Shown piece after piece: positions 35,557 through 45,685 of a DNA stretch of 64,000 nt. Source of the stretch: Streptococcus oralis (lineage in GTDB: Bacteria; Bacillota; Bacilli; Lactobacillales; Streptococcaceae); assembly GCF_022749195.1 (NCBI RefSeq), contig NZ_CP094226.1:62001-126000 (forward strand), read 5' to 3'. The notes beneath the pieces are model-generated. The model did not search any database. It saw nothing but the letters and a program-made list of their open reading frames with translations, and was not told where the DNA came from. Position 1 is the first letter of the stretch, and each line of letters begins with the position of its first letter. The translations under genes and the position numbers were made by a program.

Positions 35557-35576
35557 CTTATTTAACTTCGGTGAAC
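35557..35576 (+). other. Probable attR, at the rpmG 3' end
   Basis: CTTATTTAACTTCGGTGAAC contains the rpmG stop and last codons on the minus strand and matches the left-end sequence at 30328. Integration therefore keeps the rpmG coding end intact. Confidence 0.55.
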
Positions 35577-35707
35577 ACAACGTGCTTGCGAAGTTTTGGT
35601 GAGTATTTCTTCAATTGAAGACGGTCTGGAGTGTTACGTTTGTTTTTAGAAGTAAGGTACAAGCGTTCACCAGATTCTTTGTGTTCAAGTGTAATATTTA
35701 CGCGCAT
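35558..35707 (-). CDS. rpmG: 50S ribosomal protein L33
   Basis: 49 residues, [18 protein letters not shown]..., ending HVVFTEVK. No CxxC pairs are present, so this is the zinc-independent L33 form. It is preceded by GGGAGAT and follows rpmF by 15 bp on the minus strand. Its 3' end forms attR of the integrative element. Confidence 0.93.
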
Positions 35708-35722
35708 GGTATCTCCCTTCTA

Positions 35723-35905
35723 TTATTCAGCTGATGCAGCTTTAGCGATTTTACGTCCTTTGTAGTATCCTTTAAGTGATACGCGGTGAGAACGTGAGTA
35801 ATCTCCAGTAGTTTCGTCAAAGTTTACAGATGGAGCTGTTACTTTGTAGTGTGTACGACGTTTGTTTTTCTTCGCTTTTGAGGTGCGACGTGCAGGTACT
35901 GCCAT
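35723..35905 (-). CDS. rpmF: 50S ribosomal protein L32
   Basis: 60 residues, starting [19 protein letters not shown], the universal L32 N-terminus. The zinc-binding CxxC pairs are absent, so it is the zinc-free paralogue type. AAGGAGAAAAG is the ribosome site. It is co-transcribed with rpmG. Confidence 0.95.
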
Positions 35906-36050
35906 TTTCTTTTCTCCTTTAGGTATTTAAATTCGATTCAATCTACTGATTTTCATCAACCATATTAGAATAACACATTTTTTTTGTAAAGTAAAGTTAC
36001 TTGACAAAAAAAGATGAAAAAATTAGAAGTCATTCAATCAAATTAATCGA

Positions 36051-36108
36051 AATTTTCTGAAAATTCAAGAATTTTCTTCTGTTCATTGCCTTTAAAATGT
36101 GCTATAAT
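36051..36108 (+). promoter_or_regulatory. CodY box and extended -10 promoter of ilvD
   Basis: AATTTTCTGAAAATT (36051-36065) is a perfect match to the CodY consensus AATTTTCWGAAAATT. TGCTATAAT (TATAAT at 36103-36108) follows as an extended -10. CodY bound here would repress ilvD when branched-chain amino acids are plentiful. Confidence 0.8.
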
Positions 36109-36135
36109 AGTAAAAACTGAAACGGGAGGGATAAG

Positions 36136-37839
36136 ATGACTGAATTAGATAAACGTCACCGCAGTAGCATTTATGACAGCATGGTTAAATCACCAAACCG
36201 TGCCATGCTTCGTGCCACTGGTATGACAGATAAGGACTTTGAAACACCGATTGTGGGAGTGATTTCGACTTGGGCGGAAAATACCCCTTGTAACATTCAC
36301 TTGCATGATTTTGGGAAATTGGCGAAAGAAGGTGTCAAATCTGCAGGTGCTTGGCCTGTGCAGTTTGGAACGATCACGGTAGCGGACGGGATTGCTATGG
36401 GAACGCCTGGTATGCGTTTCTCTCTAACATCTCGTGATATCATTGCAGACTCAATCGAGGCGGCTATGGGTGGTCACAACGTAGATGCCTTTGTGGCTAT
36501 TGGTGGCTGTGACAAGAACATGCCTGGTTCTATGATTGCTATTGCCAATATGGATATCCCAGCTATTTTCGCTTATGGTGGAACCATTGCACCTGGAAAT
36601 CTTGATGGCAAAGACATTGACTTGGTTTCTGTGTTTGAGGGTATCGGAAAATGGAACCACGGTGATATGACGGCTGAGGATGTGAAGCGTCTCGAATGTA
36701 ATGCCTGCCCTGGCCCTGGTGGCTGTGGTGGTATGTACACAGCTAATACCATGGCGACTGCTATCGAAGTTCTAGGGATGAGTTTGCCAGGATCTTCATC
36801 TCACCCAGCTGAATCAGCTGATAAGAAAGAAGATATCGAAGCAGCAGGACGTGCTGTTGTTAAGATGCTGGAACTTGGTCTCAAACCATCAGATATCTTG
36901 ACTCGTGAAGCCTTTGAAGATGCCATCACTGTAACGATGGCTCTCGGTGGTTCTACAAATGCCACTCTTCACTTGCTTGCCATTGCCCATGCTGCCAATG
37001 TTGACTTGTCACTTGAGGACTTCAATACAATCCAAGAGCGTGTGCCTCACTTGGCTGACTTGAAACCATCTGGTCAGTATGTCTTCCAAGATCTCTACGA
37101 AGTCGGTGGTGTGCCAGCAGTTATGAAATATCTCTTAGCGAATGGCTTCCTTCATGGAGACCGTATCACATGTACTGGTAAGACAGTCGCTGAAAACTTG
37201 GCTGACTTTGCAGACCTTACACCAGGCCAAAAAGTCATTATGCCACTTGAAAATCCAAAACGTGCAGACGGTCCGCTTATCATCTTGAACGGGAACCTTG
37301 CCCCTGACGGTGCGGTTGCCAAGGTATCAGGTGTTAAAGTGCGTCGTCACGTTGGACCTGCTAAGGTCTTTGACTCAGAAGAAGATGCGATTCAGGCCGT
37401 TCTGACAGATGAAATCGTTGATGGCGATGTTGTCGTTGTTCGTTTTGTTGGACCTAAGGGTGGTCCTGGTATGCCTGAGATGCTGTCCCTTTCTTCAATG
37501 ATCGTTGGTAAAGGTCAAGGAGACAAGGTTGCCCTCTTGACGGATGGTCGTTTCTCTGGTGGTACTTATGGTCTTGTTGTCGGACATATTGCTCCTGAAG
37601 CTCAGGATGGTGGACCAATTGCCTACCTCCGTACAGGTGATATCGTTACGGTTGACCAAGATACCAAAGAAATTTCCATGGCCGTATCCGAAGAAGAACT
37701 TGAAAAACGCAAGGCAGAAACAACCTTGCCACCACTCTACAGCCGTGGTGTCCTTGGTAAATATGCCCATATCGTATCATCTGCTTCACGCGGAGCTGTG
37801 ACAGACTTCTGGAATATGGACAAGTCAGGTAAAAAATAA
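36136..37839 (+). CDS. ilvD: Dihydroxy-acid dehydratase
   Basis: 567 residues, full length. Dehydrates 2,3-dihydroxy-isovalerate and -methylvalerate in isoleucine/valine (and pantothenate) synthesis. The Fe-S ligands can be seen: Cys in NTPCNIH (about 54), GGCDKNMPG (about 127) and [12 protein letters not shown] (about 195-205). [14 protein letters not shown] holds the catalytic serine region. The gene stands alone; GGGAGGGA precedes the ATG, and a CodY box upstream indicates amino-acid control. Confidence 0.95.
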   Translation: MTELDKRHRSSIYDSMVKSPNRAMLRATGMTDKDFETPIVGVISTWAENTPCNIHLHDFGKLAKEGVKSAGAWPVQFGTITVADGIAMGTPGMRFSLTSRDIIADSIEAAMGGHNVDAFVAIGGCDKNMPGSMIAIANMDIPAIFAYGGTIAPGNLDGKDIDLVSVFEGIGKWNHGDMTAEDVKRLECNACPGPGGCGGMYTANTMATAIEVLGMSLPGSSSHPAESADKKEDIEAAGRAVVKMLELGLKPSDILTREAFEDAITVTMALGGSTNATLHLLAIAHAANVDLSLEDFNTIQERVPHLADLKPSGQYVFQDLYEVGGVPAVMKYLLANGFLHGDRITCTGKTVAENLADFADLTPGQKVIMPLENPKRADGPLIILNGNLAPDGAVAKVSGVKVRRHVGPAKVFDSEEDAIQAVLTDEIVDGDVVVVRFVGPKGGPGMPEMLSLSSMIVGKGQGDKVALLTDGRFSGGTYGLVVGHIAPEAQDGGPIAYLRTGDIVTVDQDTKEISMAVSEEELEKRKAETTLPPLYSRGVLGKYAHIVSSASRGAVTDFWNMDKSGKK

Positions 37840-37846
37840 ACTCAAA

Positions 37847-37876
37847 AAGCAAGCCATTTTCGGCTTGCTTCTTTTC
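37847..37876 (+). terminator. Terminator after ilvD
   Basis: AAGCAAGCC, 6-nt loop, GGCTTGCTT then CTTTT. Confidence 0.75.
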
Positions 37877-37902
37877 ATCTTCAAAAGTGATTTGCCTGCT
37901 TA

Positions 37903-38013
37903 TACTCAATAAAAATCAAAGAGCAAACTAGAAAGCTAGGCGCAGGTTGCTCAAAGCACAGCTTTGAGGTTGGAGATAAAGCTGACGTGGTTTGAAGAGA
38001 TTTTTGAAGAGTA
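37903..38013 (-). repeat. RUP-like intergenic repeat (copy 2, inverted)
   Basis: Starts TACTCAATAAAAATCAAAG and ends GAGATTTTTGAAGAGTA, the reverse orientation of copy 1, about 111 bp. It includes a GTTGCTCAAAGC/GCTTTGAGGTTG palindromic core found in the longer pneumococcal RUP variants. Its right end touches the stop codon of the SufT-like gene. Confidence 0.8.
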
Positions 38014-38355
38014 TTAACGGGGCGGCAGTCCAAGGGCAATACGTCCGTAGCGACTGATTCGTGTGATCTTCCAGGCAGGCGACCAGGTAACTTCAACCTT
38101 GACATCTTCGATACCCTCGATTTGTTTCAGACCGGCCACGATTTCAATAGGCAGGCTTTCGGCGCAATCACAGGCAGTGTCGGTAAAGGTCATGACAATC
38201 TTACAGAGACCTGTTTCATCCAGATTGATTTCATAAATCAAGCCTAGATTGTAAACATCCAATTCCACATCTGTATCAAAAACCTTCTCTAGTTTTTCGA
38301 TAATTTGGTCTTGTAAGGCCAAAGCGCGGTCATTGATTTTGATATCGTCTCTCAT
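38014..38355 (-). CDS. SufT/PaaD-like MIP18-family protein (DUF59)
   Basis: 113 residues. The MIP18 domain (about 15-90) has DVYNLGLIYEINLDE and the TDTACDCAE cysteine motif in place of the usual TxxxCP. Members help iron-sulfur cluster delivery. Its place near ilvD, an Fe-S enzyme, fits, but a RUP and a terminator separate them. GGAGGGAC is the ribosome site. Confidence 0.8.
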   Translation of the reverse strand: MRDDIKINDRALALQDQIIEKLEKVFDTDVELDVYNLGLIYEINLDETGLCKIVMTFTDTACDCAESLPIEIVAGLKQIEGIEDVKVEVTWSPAWKITRISRYGRIALGLPPR

Positions 38356-38522
38356 AACAGTCCCTCCACGTGATAAATATCCTCTATTTTCTCATAATTC
38401 TGACAATTTGGCAAGTTTTTGATGAATTTTCTGAAAAGACTCTCTTGAGATTTTCTACTCTCGCTGTTTTAATCCCTCTATTTATGGTAAAATAAGACTA
38501 TTAAGTTTAAAGAGGATTCCCT

Positions 38523-39803
38523 ATGAAATTACAAAAACCTAAAGGAACGCAGGATATTTTACCTGCTGAGTCTGCCAAGTGGCAGTACGTTGAGGGCTTT
38601 GCCCGTGAGATTTTCAAGCGCTATAACTATGCGGAGGTGCGTACGCCTATTTTTGAGCATTACGAGGTCATCAGCCGCTCTGTCGGAGATACAACGGATA
38701 TCGTTACCAAGGAAATGTACGATTTTTATGACAAGGGTGATCGTCATATCACCCTCCGTCCAGAAGGAACTGCGCCCGTTGTCCGCTCTTATGTGGAAAA
38801 TAAACTCTTCGCCCCAGAAGTGCAAAAGCCAAGTAAGTTCTATTACATGGGCCCTATGTTCCGTTATGAGCGTCCACAAGCAGGTCGTTTGCGTCAGTTC
38901 CACCAGATTGGTGTCGAGTGCTTTGGCTCTAGTAATCCAGCTACCGATGTGGAAACCATCGCTATGGCGGCTCATTTCTTGAAAGAAATCGGCATCCAAG
39001 GTGTCAAATTGCATCTTAATACTCTTGGAAATCCTGAGAGTCGTGTAGCCTACCGTCAAGCCTTGATCGACTATTTGACACCGCTTAAGGAGACCTTGTC
39101 GAAGGATAGCCAACGTCGTTTGGAGGAAAATCCTCTCCGTGTCTTGGACTCTAAGGAAAAAGAAGACAAGGTGGCAGTAGAAAATGCGCCGTCTATCTTG
39201 GACTTCCTTGATGCAGAAAGCCAAGCTCATTTTGATGCTGTGCGTCAGATGTTGGAAAATCTGGGTGTAGACTATATCATCGATACCAATATGGTGCGTG
39301 GTCTGGACTACTACAACCACACCATTTTCGAATTCATCACAGAGATTGAGGGTAATGACTTGACGGTCTGTGCGGGTGGTCGCTACGATGGTTTGGTTGC
39401 CTACTTTGGTGGCCCTGAAACTGCTGGATTTGGATTTGGGCTTGGTGTAGAGCGCCTGCTTCTCATCCTTGAAAAGCAAGGTGTGGCCCTCCCTATCGAG
39501 AATGCCCTAGATGTCTATATCGCAGTCTTGGGAGAAGGCGCAAATGTTAAGGCCTTGGAATTGGTACAAGCCCTTCGCCAACAAGGATTCAAAGCAGAGC
39601 GTGATTACCTTAACCGTAAACTCAAAGCTCAGTTCAAGTCAGCCGATGTCTTTGCGGCTAAGACTCTCATCACGCTAGGGGAGAGCGAAGTCGAAAGCGG
39701 ACAAGTGACGGTTAAGAACAACCAAACACGAGAAGAAGTTCAAGTGTCACTTGATGCTATCAATCAAAATTTCTCAGAAATCTTTGGGAAATTAGGCTTT
39801 TAA
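38523..39803 (+). CDS. hisS: Histidyl-tRNA synthetase
   Basis: 426 residues, class II synthetase. Motif 2 [21 protein letters not shown], the histidine-specific [14 protein letters not shown] (HisA 1) and CAGGRYDGL (HisA 2), and motif 3 [13 protein letters not shown] are all present, followed by the anticodon-binding domain (about 330-426). AGAGGAT precedes the ATG. A TATGGTAAAAT box at about 38484 is the likely -10. I see no T-box leader. It ends with a strong terminator. Confidence 0.96.
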   Translation: MKLQKPKGTQDILPAESAKWQYVEGFAREIFKRYNYAEVRTPIFEHYEVISRSVGDTTDIVTKEMYDFYDKGDRHITLRPEGTAPVVRSYVENKLFAPEVQKPSKFYYMGPMFRYERPQAGRLRQFHQIGVECFGSSNPATDVETIAMAAHFLKEIGIQGVKLHLNTLGNPESRVAYRQALIDYLTPLKETLSKDSQRRLEENPLRVLDSKEKEDKVAVENAPSILDFLDAESQAHFDAVRQMLENLGVDYIIDTNMVRGLDYYNHTIFEFITEIEGNDLTVCAGGRYDGLVAYFGGPETAGFGFGLGVERLLLILEKQGVALPIENALDVYIAVLGEGANVKALELVQALRQQGFKAERDYLNRKLKAQFKSADVFAAKTLITLGESEVESGQVTVKNNQTREEVQVSLDAINQNFSEIFGKLGF

Positions 39804-39816
39804 TAGTAGAAAAACT

Positions 39817-39847
39817 GGTCAGGATCTTATTCCTGACCCTCTTTTTC
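39817..39847 (+). terminator. Terminator after hisS
   Basis: GGTCAGGA, loop TCTTAT, TCCTGACC then CTCTTTTT. The remaining 39848-40024 gap shows no gene. Confidence 0.85.
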
Positions 39848-40024
39848 CTAGGATCAACATTGCTCTTGCTTGCTCAAAAATATCTTTATAAAACCATTAC
39901 TACCGTTTCTATTTTTGCAAGAGGAATTCACTGATTAGCCCTTTTAGTTGCGACTGTATTCCACATTTTTATCAAAATGATGCGAATAACAATGCTAAGT
40001 CTTCATTTCAAATAGGAGTCTTTT

Positions 40025-40666
40025 ATGAAACTACTTAAAAATCTTGGCTGGTTTCTTCTAGCTGTTTTATCCTTTTTCTTTGGCTATGGTCTGGTTCAGA
40101 GTATGGCTTTATCAGCGCTTGACCTAGGGGCTTCAATCTTTGGAGTCTTGCCACTTTATGTCGCCCTGTCAGGGGCCTATGTTTATGGAGTTTACAGATG
40201 GTATCAGACAGAAAAGGTTAGCATCCAGACAACAGCTTTTAATCGTTATATCTGGTTGCCTACTCTGGTTTTGCTAGTGGCGATTACAGCCCAGTTCTTT
40301 TTGCCAGAAGATCCGTCAGTCAATCAACAAATTGTATCACAACTGACAGTTGCTCAGCCTGTCTTTGGTTTCTTTATGGTAGTGGTCTTTGCTCCTCTGA
40401 CGGAAGAACTCATCTTTAGAGGGATGCTGGCGCGTTATCTCTTTCCTAAGCAAAACAACAGTAAACAGACAGCTCTGTTTCTCCTCGTATCAAGTGTGCT
40501 TTTTGCCTTGATTCATTTTCCAGGGACTTTGCAACAGTTTTTAGTTTATGCTAGTCTGGGATTGAGTTTGGGTCTGGCTTATGTGAGCCGAAAAGGGCTT
40601 CTTTACAGCATTTCTCTCCACGCTTTGAATAATTTAATCGGCTTTTTGATGATACTCATGCTATAA
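40025..40666 (+). CDS. CPBP-family intramembrane protease (Abi/CAAX type)
   Basis: 213 residues, about six transmembrane segments. The catalytic motifs are EELIFRGMLARYLF (EExxxR, about 125-140), ALIHFPG (His) and LHALNNLIG (HxxxN). Family members include bacteriocin self-immunity proteins and exporters of unknown clients; nothing nearby suggests a bacteriocin. AGGAG is the ribosome site. The small membrane gene follows after 17 bp. Confidence 0.87.
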   Translation: MKLLKNLGWFLLAVLSFFFGYGLVQSMALSALDLGASIFGVLPLYVALSGAYVYGVYRWYQTEKVSIQTTAFNRYIWLPTLVLLVAITAQFFLPEDPSVNQQIVSQLTVAQPVFGFFMVVVFAPLTEELIFRGMLARYLFPKQNNSKQTALFLLVSSVLFALIHFPGTLQQFLVYASLGLSLGLAYVSRKGLLYSISLHALNNLIGFLMILML

Positions 40667-40683
40667 TAGAGTCAGGAGGTCAC

Positions 40684-40902
40684 ATGAAACGAGTAATTTT
40701 ATTAGCAGTGATACAGGCGGTCGTTCTCTTCTTTATCATCGGGGCACTTGCCTATGCCTTTAAAGGCGATTTCTTTTACAACTATCTAGCAGTTGTCTTT
40801 GCGCCTATTGCAGGTGTCTTGCGTTTTGCTTCGGCTTATGCGACGGAGATTGTTCTACCTAAAAAGGCAGCTGAGATTGCTGAAAAGCGTAAAAAAGGTT
40901 AA
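40684..40902 (+). CDS. Small two-helix membrane protein
   Basis: 72 residues: hydrophobic segments at about 4-25 and 32-50, then a basic amphipathic tail (KKAAEIAEKRKKG). Unrecognised. AGGAGGT precedes the ATG closely, and the 17-bp spacing to the protease gene implies co-transcription. It may be a small partner or client of the protease, which is inference only. Confidence 0.65.
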   Translation: MKRVILLAVIQAVVLFFIIGALAYAFKGDFFYNYLAVVFAPIAGVLRFASAYATEIVLPKKAAEIAEKRKKG

Positions 40903-40922
40903 GAATCATAATCAGAGAATTC

Positions 40923-40948
40923 GATGACGTTTTCATCGGATTTTTTGT
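40923..40948 (+). terminator. Terminator after the small membrane gene
   Basis: TCGATGA, short loop, TCATCGGA, then TTTTTT. Confidence 0.65.
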
Positions 40949-41053
40949 CTGTTCGTTTTGATTCCTAAAGACAATCAAACTTTTCTGCTGATTTTCATGA
41001 AGAGCCTGCGCTTTTATGGTAAAATAGTAACAGAATAAAAGAGGAGAGAAACA

Positions 41054-42817
41054 ATGAAACGTAGTATGTATGCTGGTCGTGTTCGTGAGGGACACATCGG
41101 ACAAGAAATGACCTTGAAAGGATGGGTTGGCCGTCGTCGTGACCTAGGTGGTTTGATCTTTATCGACCTTCGTGATCGTGAAGGGATCATGCAGTTGGTT
41201 ATCAACCCTGAAAAAGTTTCTGCAGAGGTTATGGCAATAGCTGAAAGCCTTCGCAGTGAGTTTGTCATTGAGGTGACTGGTCAGGTTGCTGCGCGTGAGC
41301 AAGCTAATGATAAGTTACCAACGGGTGCAGTTGAGTTGAACGTGACAGCTCTTACAGTGCTGAATACAGCTAAAACAACGCCATTTGAGATTAAGGATGG
41401 GATTGAGGCCAATGACGATACACGTTTGCGTTACCGTTACCTTGACCTTCGTCGTCCAGAAATGCTAGAAAACCTTAAGCTTCGTGCTAAGGTGACCCAC
41501 TCAATCCGTAACTACTTGGATGAGTTGGAGTTTATCGATGTGGAGACGCCATTCCTTTCTAAATCAACGCCAGAAGGGGCGCGTGACTATTTGGTGCCAT
41601 CTCGTGTCAATAAAGGGCATTTTTACGCCCTTCCTCAAAGTCCACAAATCACGAAACAGCTCTTGATGAATGCTGGGTTTGACCGTTACTACCAAATCGT
41701 TAAATGTTTCCGTGATGAGGACTTGCGTGGTGACCGCCAGCCTGAGTTCACTCAGGTCGACTTGGAAACATCCTTCCTTACGGAGCAGGAGATCCAAGAT
41801 ATTACAGAAGGATTGATTGCGCGTGTGATGAAAGAAACCAAAGGCATCGACGTGACGCTTCCATTTCCTCGTATGAAGTATGATGACGCGATGGCTCTTT
41901 ACGGTTCTGACAAACCTGATACTCGTTTTGATATGTTGCTTCAGGACTTGACAGAAGTGGTCAAGGGTGTTGATTTTAAAGTCTTCTCAGAAGCACCTGC
42001 TGTTAAAGCCATTGTGGTCAAAGGAGCTGCGGATAACTACTCACGTAAAGACATTGACAAGATGACTGAAGTAGCCAAACAGTACGGAGCCAAGGGTCTT
42101 GCTTGGGTCAAGGTTGTTGATGGAGAATTAAATGGACCAGTTGCCAAGTTCTTGACTGGTATCCAAGCAGAATTGACTGCAGCACTTGGTCTTGAAGATA
42201 AGGACTTGGTTCTCTTTGTGGCAGATACGCTTGAGGTAGCCAATGCAACACTTGGTGCCCTTCGTGGACGTATTGCCAAAGAGCTTGGCTTGATTGATAA
42301 CGATAAATTCAATTTCCTTTGGGTAGTTGATTGGCCAATGTTTGAATGGTCTGAAGAAGAAGGTCGCTACATGAGCGCCCACCATCCATTTACTCTTCCA
42401 CAGGAAGAAACAGCTCACGAATTAGAAGGTGATTTGGCTAAGGTTCGTGCCATTGCTTACGATATCGTCTTGAACGGTTATGAGCTTGGTGGTGGTAGTC
42501 TCCGTATCAACCAAAAAGACCTTCAAGAACGCATGTTTAAGGCTCTTGGTTTCTCATCTGAAGAAGCCAATGACCAGTTTGGGTTCCTTCTTGAAGCCAT
42601 GGACTATGGTTTCCCACCACACGGTGGTTTGGCTATCGGGCTTGACCGTTTTGTGATGCTCTTAGCAGGAGAAGAGAATATCCGTGAAGTCATTGCCTTT
42701 CCTAAGAACAATAAGGCAACCGACCCAATGACACAAGCTCCATCAACAGTCGCTCTCAAACAACTAGAGGAACTCAGCTTACAAGTAGAAGAAGATGAAA
42801 CAAGCAAAACGAATTAA
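41054..42817 (+). CDS. aspS: Aspartyl-tRNA synthetase
   Basis: 587 residues, bacterial-type AspRS. N-terminal OB-fold anticodon domain (about 1-105; [20 protein letters not shown]), class II motif 2 [19 protein letters not shown] (about 217-235), the bacterial GAD insertion domain (about 300-410), and motif 3 [15 protein letters not shown] near 528-542. GGAGAGAAAC precedes the start. The YitT gene begins inside its 3' end. Confidence 0.96.
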   Translation: MKRSMYAGRVREGHIGQEMTLKGWVGRRRDLGGLIFIDLRDREGIMQLVINPEKVSAEVMAIAESLRSEFVIEVTGQVAAREQANDKLPTGAVELNVTALTVLNTAKTTPFEIKDGIEANDDTRLRYRYLDLRRPEMLENLKLRAKVTHSIRNYLDELEFIDVETPFLSKSTPEGARDYLVPSRVNKGHFYALPQSPQITKQLLMNAGFDRYYQIVKCFRDEDLRGDRQPEFTQVDLETSFLTEQEIQDITEGLIARVMKETKGIDVTLPFPRMKYDDAMALYGSDKPDTRFDMLLQDLTEVVKGVDFKVFSEAPAVKAIVVKGAADNYSRKDIDKMTEVAKQYGAKGLAWVKVVDGELNGPVAKFLTGIQAELTAALGLEDKDLVLFVADTLEVANATLGALRGRIAKELGLIDNDKFNFLWVVDWPMFEWSEEEGRYMSAHHPFTLPQEETAHELEGDLAKVRAIAYDIVLNGYELGGGSLRINQKDLQERMFKALGFSSEEANDQFGFLLEAMDYGFPPHGGLAIGLDRFVMLLAGEENIREVIAFPKNNKATDPMTQAPSTVALKQLEELSLQVEEDETSKTN

Positions 42818-43736
42818 GCGGTGGCGCTATTATCTGCGCCGCTTTGCTTATCAGATAAAAATCTTACGAGTTTTACAAAGTATCTCTCGGGAAAAATACG
42901 ATGAGAAAGTATCGGCTTCTCTGGTTTATGGCTTTCTGTCAGCAGTAGCAGTCAATTTCTTTTTTCAACCAGGACACGTTTACTCTAGTGGTGCGACAGG
43001 TCTGGCACAGATTATCTCTGCTTTGAGTAATCACTGGTTTGGGTTTTACATTCCGATATCGCTAACCTTTTATGCTATCAATTTTCCGTTGATGATTTTG
43101 GCTTGGTATCAGATTGGGCATAAGTTTACAATCTTTACCTTTATCACAGTATCCATGAGTTCCCTCTTTATCCAGATTGTACCAGTTGTGACATTGACAG
43201 AGGATCCCATTATCAATGCCCTTTTTGGGGGTGTTGTCATGGGCTTGGGGATTGGTTTTGCGCTCCGTAACAATATTTCTAGCGGAGGTACAGATATCGT
43301 CAGTCTCACCATTCGAAAGAAAACGGGTAAGAATGTCGGTAGTATTTCTTTCTTAGTGAATGGGACGATTATGCTGATAGCAGGATTGACCTTTGGTTGG
43401 AAATACGCTCTCTACTCCATGATTACCATCTTTGTCTCCAGTCGTGTGACAGATGCGGTCTTTACAAAGCAAAAACGTATGCAGGCCATGATTGTGACCA
43501 ATAATCCTGACAAGGTAATCGCAAAAATCCATAAAAAATTGCACCGCGGAGCAACCATGATCCACGATGCAGAAGGAACCTATAATCATGAGAGAAAAGC
43601 AGTCTTGATCACGGTTATCACACGAGCAGAGTTTAATGATTTTAAACACATCATGAAACAGGTCGATCCGACAGCCTTTGTCTCTGTATCTGAAAATGTC
43701 CACATTCTCGGGCGATTCGTAGAAACAGACAATTAA
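42795..43736 (+). CDS. YitT-family membrane protein (DUF161 + DUF2179)
   Basis: 313 residues. A basic N-terminus ([13 protein letters not shown]) precedes five to six transmembrane segments with internally repeated DUF161 halves (about 45-235; [14 protein letters not shown] and [13 protein letters not shown] are the paired glycine motifs). A cytosolic DUF2179 domain (about 240-313; [18 protein letters not shown]) follows. Function is not established. The gene starts 23 bp before the aspS stop, so translation is coupled. Confidence 0.85.
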   Translation: MKQAKRIKRWRYYLRRFAYQIKILRVLQSISREKYDEKVSASLVYGFLSAVAVNFFFQPGHVYSSGATGLAQIISALSNHWFGFYIPISLTFYAINFPLMILAWYQIGHKFTIFTFITVSMSSLFIQIVPVVTLTEDPIINALFGGVVMGLGIGFALRNNISSGGTDIVSLTIRKKTGKNVGSISFLVNGTIMLIAGLTFGWKYALYSMITIFVSSRVTDAVFTKQKRMQAMIVTNNPDKVIAKIHKKLHRGATMIHDAEGTYNHERKAVLITVITRAEFNDFKHIMKQVDPTAFVSVSENVHILGRFVETDN

Positions 43737-43744
43737 TAATACTC

Positions 43745-43776
43745 AAAAGACCAGCCTTGGGGCTGGTCTTTATTTT
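43745..43776. terminator. Bidirectional terminator between YitT gene and malR
   Basis: AAAAGACCAGCC, loop TTGG, GGCTGGTCTTTATTTTT. It overlaps the malR stop region and serves both converging transcripts. Confidence 0.82.
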
Positions 43777-44756
43777 TCGATAATTTTGTGTCCAATCAAC
43801 TGGCGGTAACAAATCTGTTTATTGTTTTTAGCATCGTTGATGATCTGGAGAATGGTTTCAAAGGAAACGCGCCCAAGTTCCAGACTATTGATATCGACAT
43901 AAGCTACGAGGTCAAGTCGAGGATTGACAGAGTCGAAACTCAAGACAGGAACATCCAGTTTGTGCTTAGCGATATAGTCACAGACTCCTTCGGCTAGGAG
44001 ACTGTCGGTTGTGATGATAGCATCAATCTGCGGATCGTGATTGAATAGGAGTTCACTGAACTGATACCCTTTTTCTTCTAGAAATTCGGTCGCAAAGTAG
44101 GTTAAGTTGGTATCAATCGGAAGTTGGTGTTGTTTGAGCGCGGACTCATAGCCAGTTAGACGATCTTGCGTTACGAAGAGTCGCTTTGTACCCCCGATGA
44201 AGGCAATTCGTTTGCATCCTTTTTTGATGAAATACTCGGTCGCATCAAAGCCCGCTTGTACATTGTCATTATCAACAAGAGGGATAAAGGGTGAAGTGGA
44301 TTTTCCGAGAATGAGGAAAGGGAACTGCTCATCAGCTACTAACTTGACCAGAGGATCTTCTTCTTCAGCGTAGAGGAAAATCAAACCGTCAACACGCTTG
44401 CCATAAACCATCTGAGATATCGCATTGAGACGTTCTTTCTCATCTTTCCCCGTTGCAATCTGAATAGCGTAGTGGTTTTCAGACGCGACTTGGGCAATTC
44501 CTCGAAGGACAGATGGGAAGAAAGGATTTTGGTAAAAGGCATCCGAGTCATCAGGAAGCACCAGGCCGATAACCTGAGTATAGCTACTTACCAAGCTACG
44601 AGCATTGAGGTTGGGATGGTAGTTGAGTTCCTTCATCGCCTTGCGAACTCGTTTTTTGGTTTCATCACTAATCGTTGATTTATTTTGAATGACGCGGGTA
44701 ACAGTTGAAGGTGATACACCTGCTACTTTAGCCACATCTTTAATCGTCACGGGCAT
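43770..44756 (-). CDS. malR: LacI-family maltose operon repressor
   Basis: 328 residues. N-terminal HTH and hinge (about 1-60; TIKDVAKVAGVSPSTVTRVI, then MKELNYHPNLNARSLVS) and a periplasmic-binding-like effector domain (about 62-320). It should bind the CGNAAACG-type palindromes upstream of malX and malQ and be released by maltose or maltodextrin. It follows malA by nine bases on the minus strand. Confidence 0.93.
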   Translation of the reverse strand: MPVTIKDVAKVAGVSPSTVTRVIQNKSTISDETKKRVRKAMKELNYHPNLNARSLVSSYTQVIGLVLPDDSDAFYQNPFFPSVLRGIAQVASENHYAIQIATGKDEKERLNAISQMVYGKRVDGLIFLYAEEEDPLVKLVADEQFPFLILGKSTSPFIPLVDNDNVQAGFDATEYFIKKGCKRIAFIGGTKRLFVTQDRLTGYESALKQHQLPIDTNLTYFATEFLEEKGYQFSELLFNHDPQIDAIITTDSLLAEGVCDYIAKHKLDVPVLSFDSVNPRLDLVAYVDINSLELGRVSFETILQIINDAKNNKQICYRQLIGHKIIEK

Positions 44757-44765
44757 AAAAATCTC

Positions 44766-45572
44766 CTATTTATGATAATCTGGATCACGGAAATGTGTCT
44801 TGTAAAAAATAGTGACCAGATAAAGAACAAAAAGAATGTTTTGTACAGTGATAAGCGTTGTCATATTTTGGCCAAAAAGTCCCAAAATAAGCGTAATCAG
44901 AGTGGGTAATCCTAAACAGTTCAAGATAAAATGGTAGCACTCTTTAAAAGTCCTAAATGAAAAGAGGCGTGATTTTTTGGTGATATAAAGGAGAAGACTA
45001 GCTCCAAGAGAGACAATGAAGAAATTCAATCCAAAGAGGAAGCTAGCACCAAGAACGAGAAAGAGACTGATATAGACCCGATTTTGTTGGTACCAATCTT
45101 TAGAAATGGCCTGGGTTAGATCTTCCTTACTCTGGAAACTCTCCGTTTGAATCGCGTGGTAGCGAATGCGAGTTAGTTCCTTACTTTCCTTACTGATGAC
45201 GAGTTCTTCCGTATCAAAATGAAGTTGCAAGTCCTTTGGCAATTCTTTGCTTTGGCTCGGGCCAATCAAAAGAGAAGGCTGCTGATTCTTCGTACCTGAG
45301 TAGTTCAGCTTTCCATCAATGATTTGTGCATTCTCTGACAAGTCCATGATCGCTTCATCTGTCAGGGGTGTGTAGACATTATCGATAAAAGTATCCAGTG
45401 GATACGTTTCCTGTGAGCTGTTTTGAATGGCAATTGGAATCATGGACAAGCTGATGAGGAAAATGCTAGTAAAGAGGAGTTGAAACCAGTTGAGTCCGAA
45501 ACGTTTTGACAGGGGCTTACGAAATCCCCAAATACTTGAAAAATATGAAAATGGATATGGAAGCATAGGCAT
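44766..45572 (-). CDS. malA: MalA maltodextrin-utilization membrane protein (DUF1189)
   Basis: About 268 residues from ATG 45572 ([11 protein letters not shown]). An upstream in-frame start at 45692 would lie in the RUP-proximal sequence and lacks a ribosome site. The DUF1189 family shows a first transmembrane segment at about 30-50, an extracellular region, then four C-terminal segments. It is conserved next to malR in streptococci; its biochemical role is unknown. A weak AGAAAG precedes it, so the start could also be the next ATG, two codons on. Confidence 0.78.
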   Translation of the reverse strand: MPMLPYPFSYFSSIWGFRKPLSKRFGLNWFQLLFTSIFLISLSMIPIAIQNSSQETYPLDTFIDNVYTPLTDEAIMDLSENAQIIDGKLNYSGTKNQQPSLLIGPSQSKELPKDLQLHFDTEELVISKESKELTRIRYHAIQTESFQSKEDLTQAISKDWYQQNRVYISLFLVLGASFLFGLNFFIVSLGASLLLYITKKSRLFSFRTFKECYHFILNCLGLPTLITLILGLFGQNMTTLITVQNILFVLYLVTIFYKTHFRDPDYHK

Positions 45573-45685
45573 CTTTCTAAAAGTGTTTTCTATATGAGTA
45601 TTATTATATAGAGAAATGTGCTTTATTTCAAGTCTAGGAGACAAATTGCTTGCTTCAAGAATAGTTTTATAGTCACAAGCTCTAA

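Larger units (their letters stand above)
30328..35576 (+). mobile_element. 5.2-kb integrative element at the rpmG 3' end, with CRESS-like Rep
   Basis: Bounded on the left by an imperfect copy of the rpmG 3' end (30328-30347) and on the right by rpmG itself. It contains an XRE repressor, two small genes, a non-coding block with a 194-bp inverted repeat and iterons, a HUH-helicase Rep, two small proteins and a tyrosine integrase next to the attachment site. There is no conventional relaxase, conjugation gene, phage structural gene or recognisable cargo. It fits the small integrative/mobilizable elements of streptococci in which a Rep-like protein may act as relaxase. Confidence 0.8.

Noticed and set aside
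38425..38439. CodY-like box upstream of hisS (AATTTTCTGAAAAGA)
   Set aside because: Matches 13 of 15 consensus bases, but the last two are wrong and AT-rich DNA gives such matches often; weaker than the ilvD site.
38356..38522. T-box riboswitch before hisS, and likewise before tyrS or ilvD
   Set aside because: The upstream regions are too short or lack a specifier stem and the conserved TGGNACC antiterminator sequence.
38559..39479. 306-codon open frame antisense to hisS
   Set aside because: Opposite a complete, motif-confirmed hisS; no ribosome site and a composition typical of a shadow frame.
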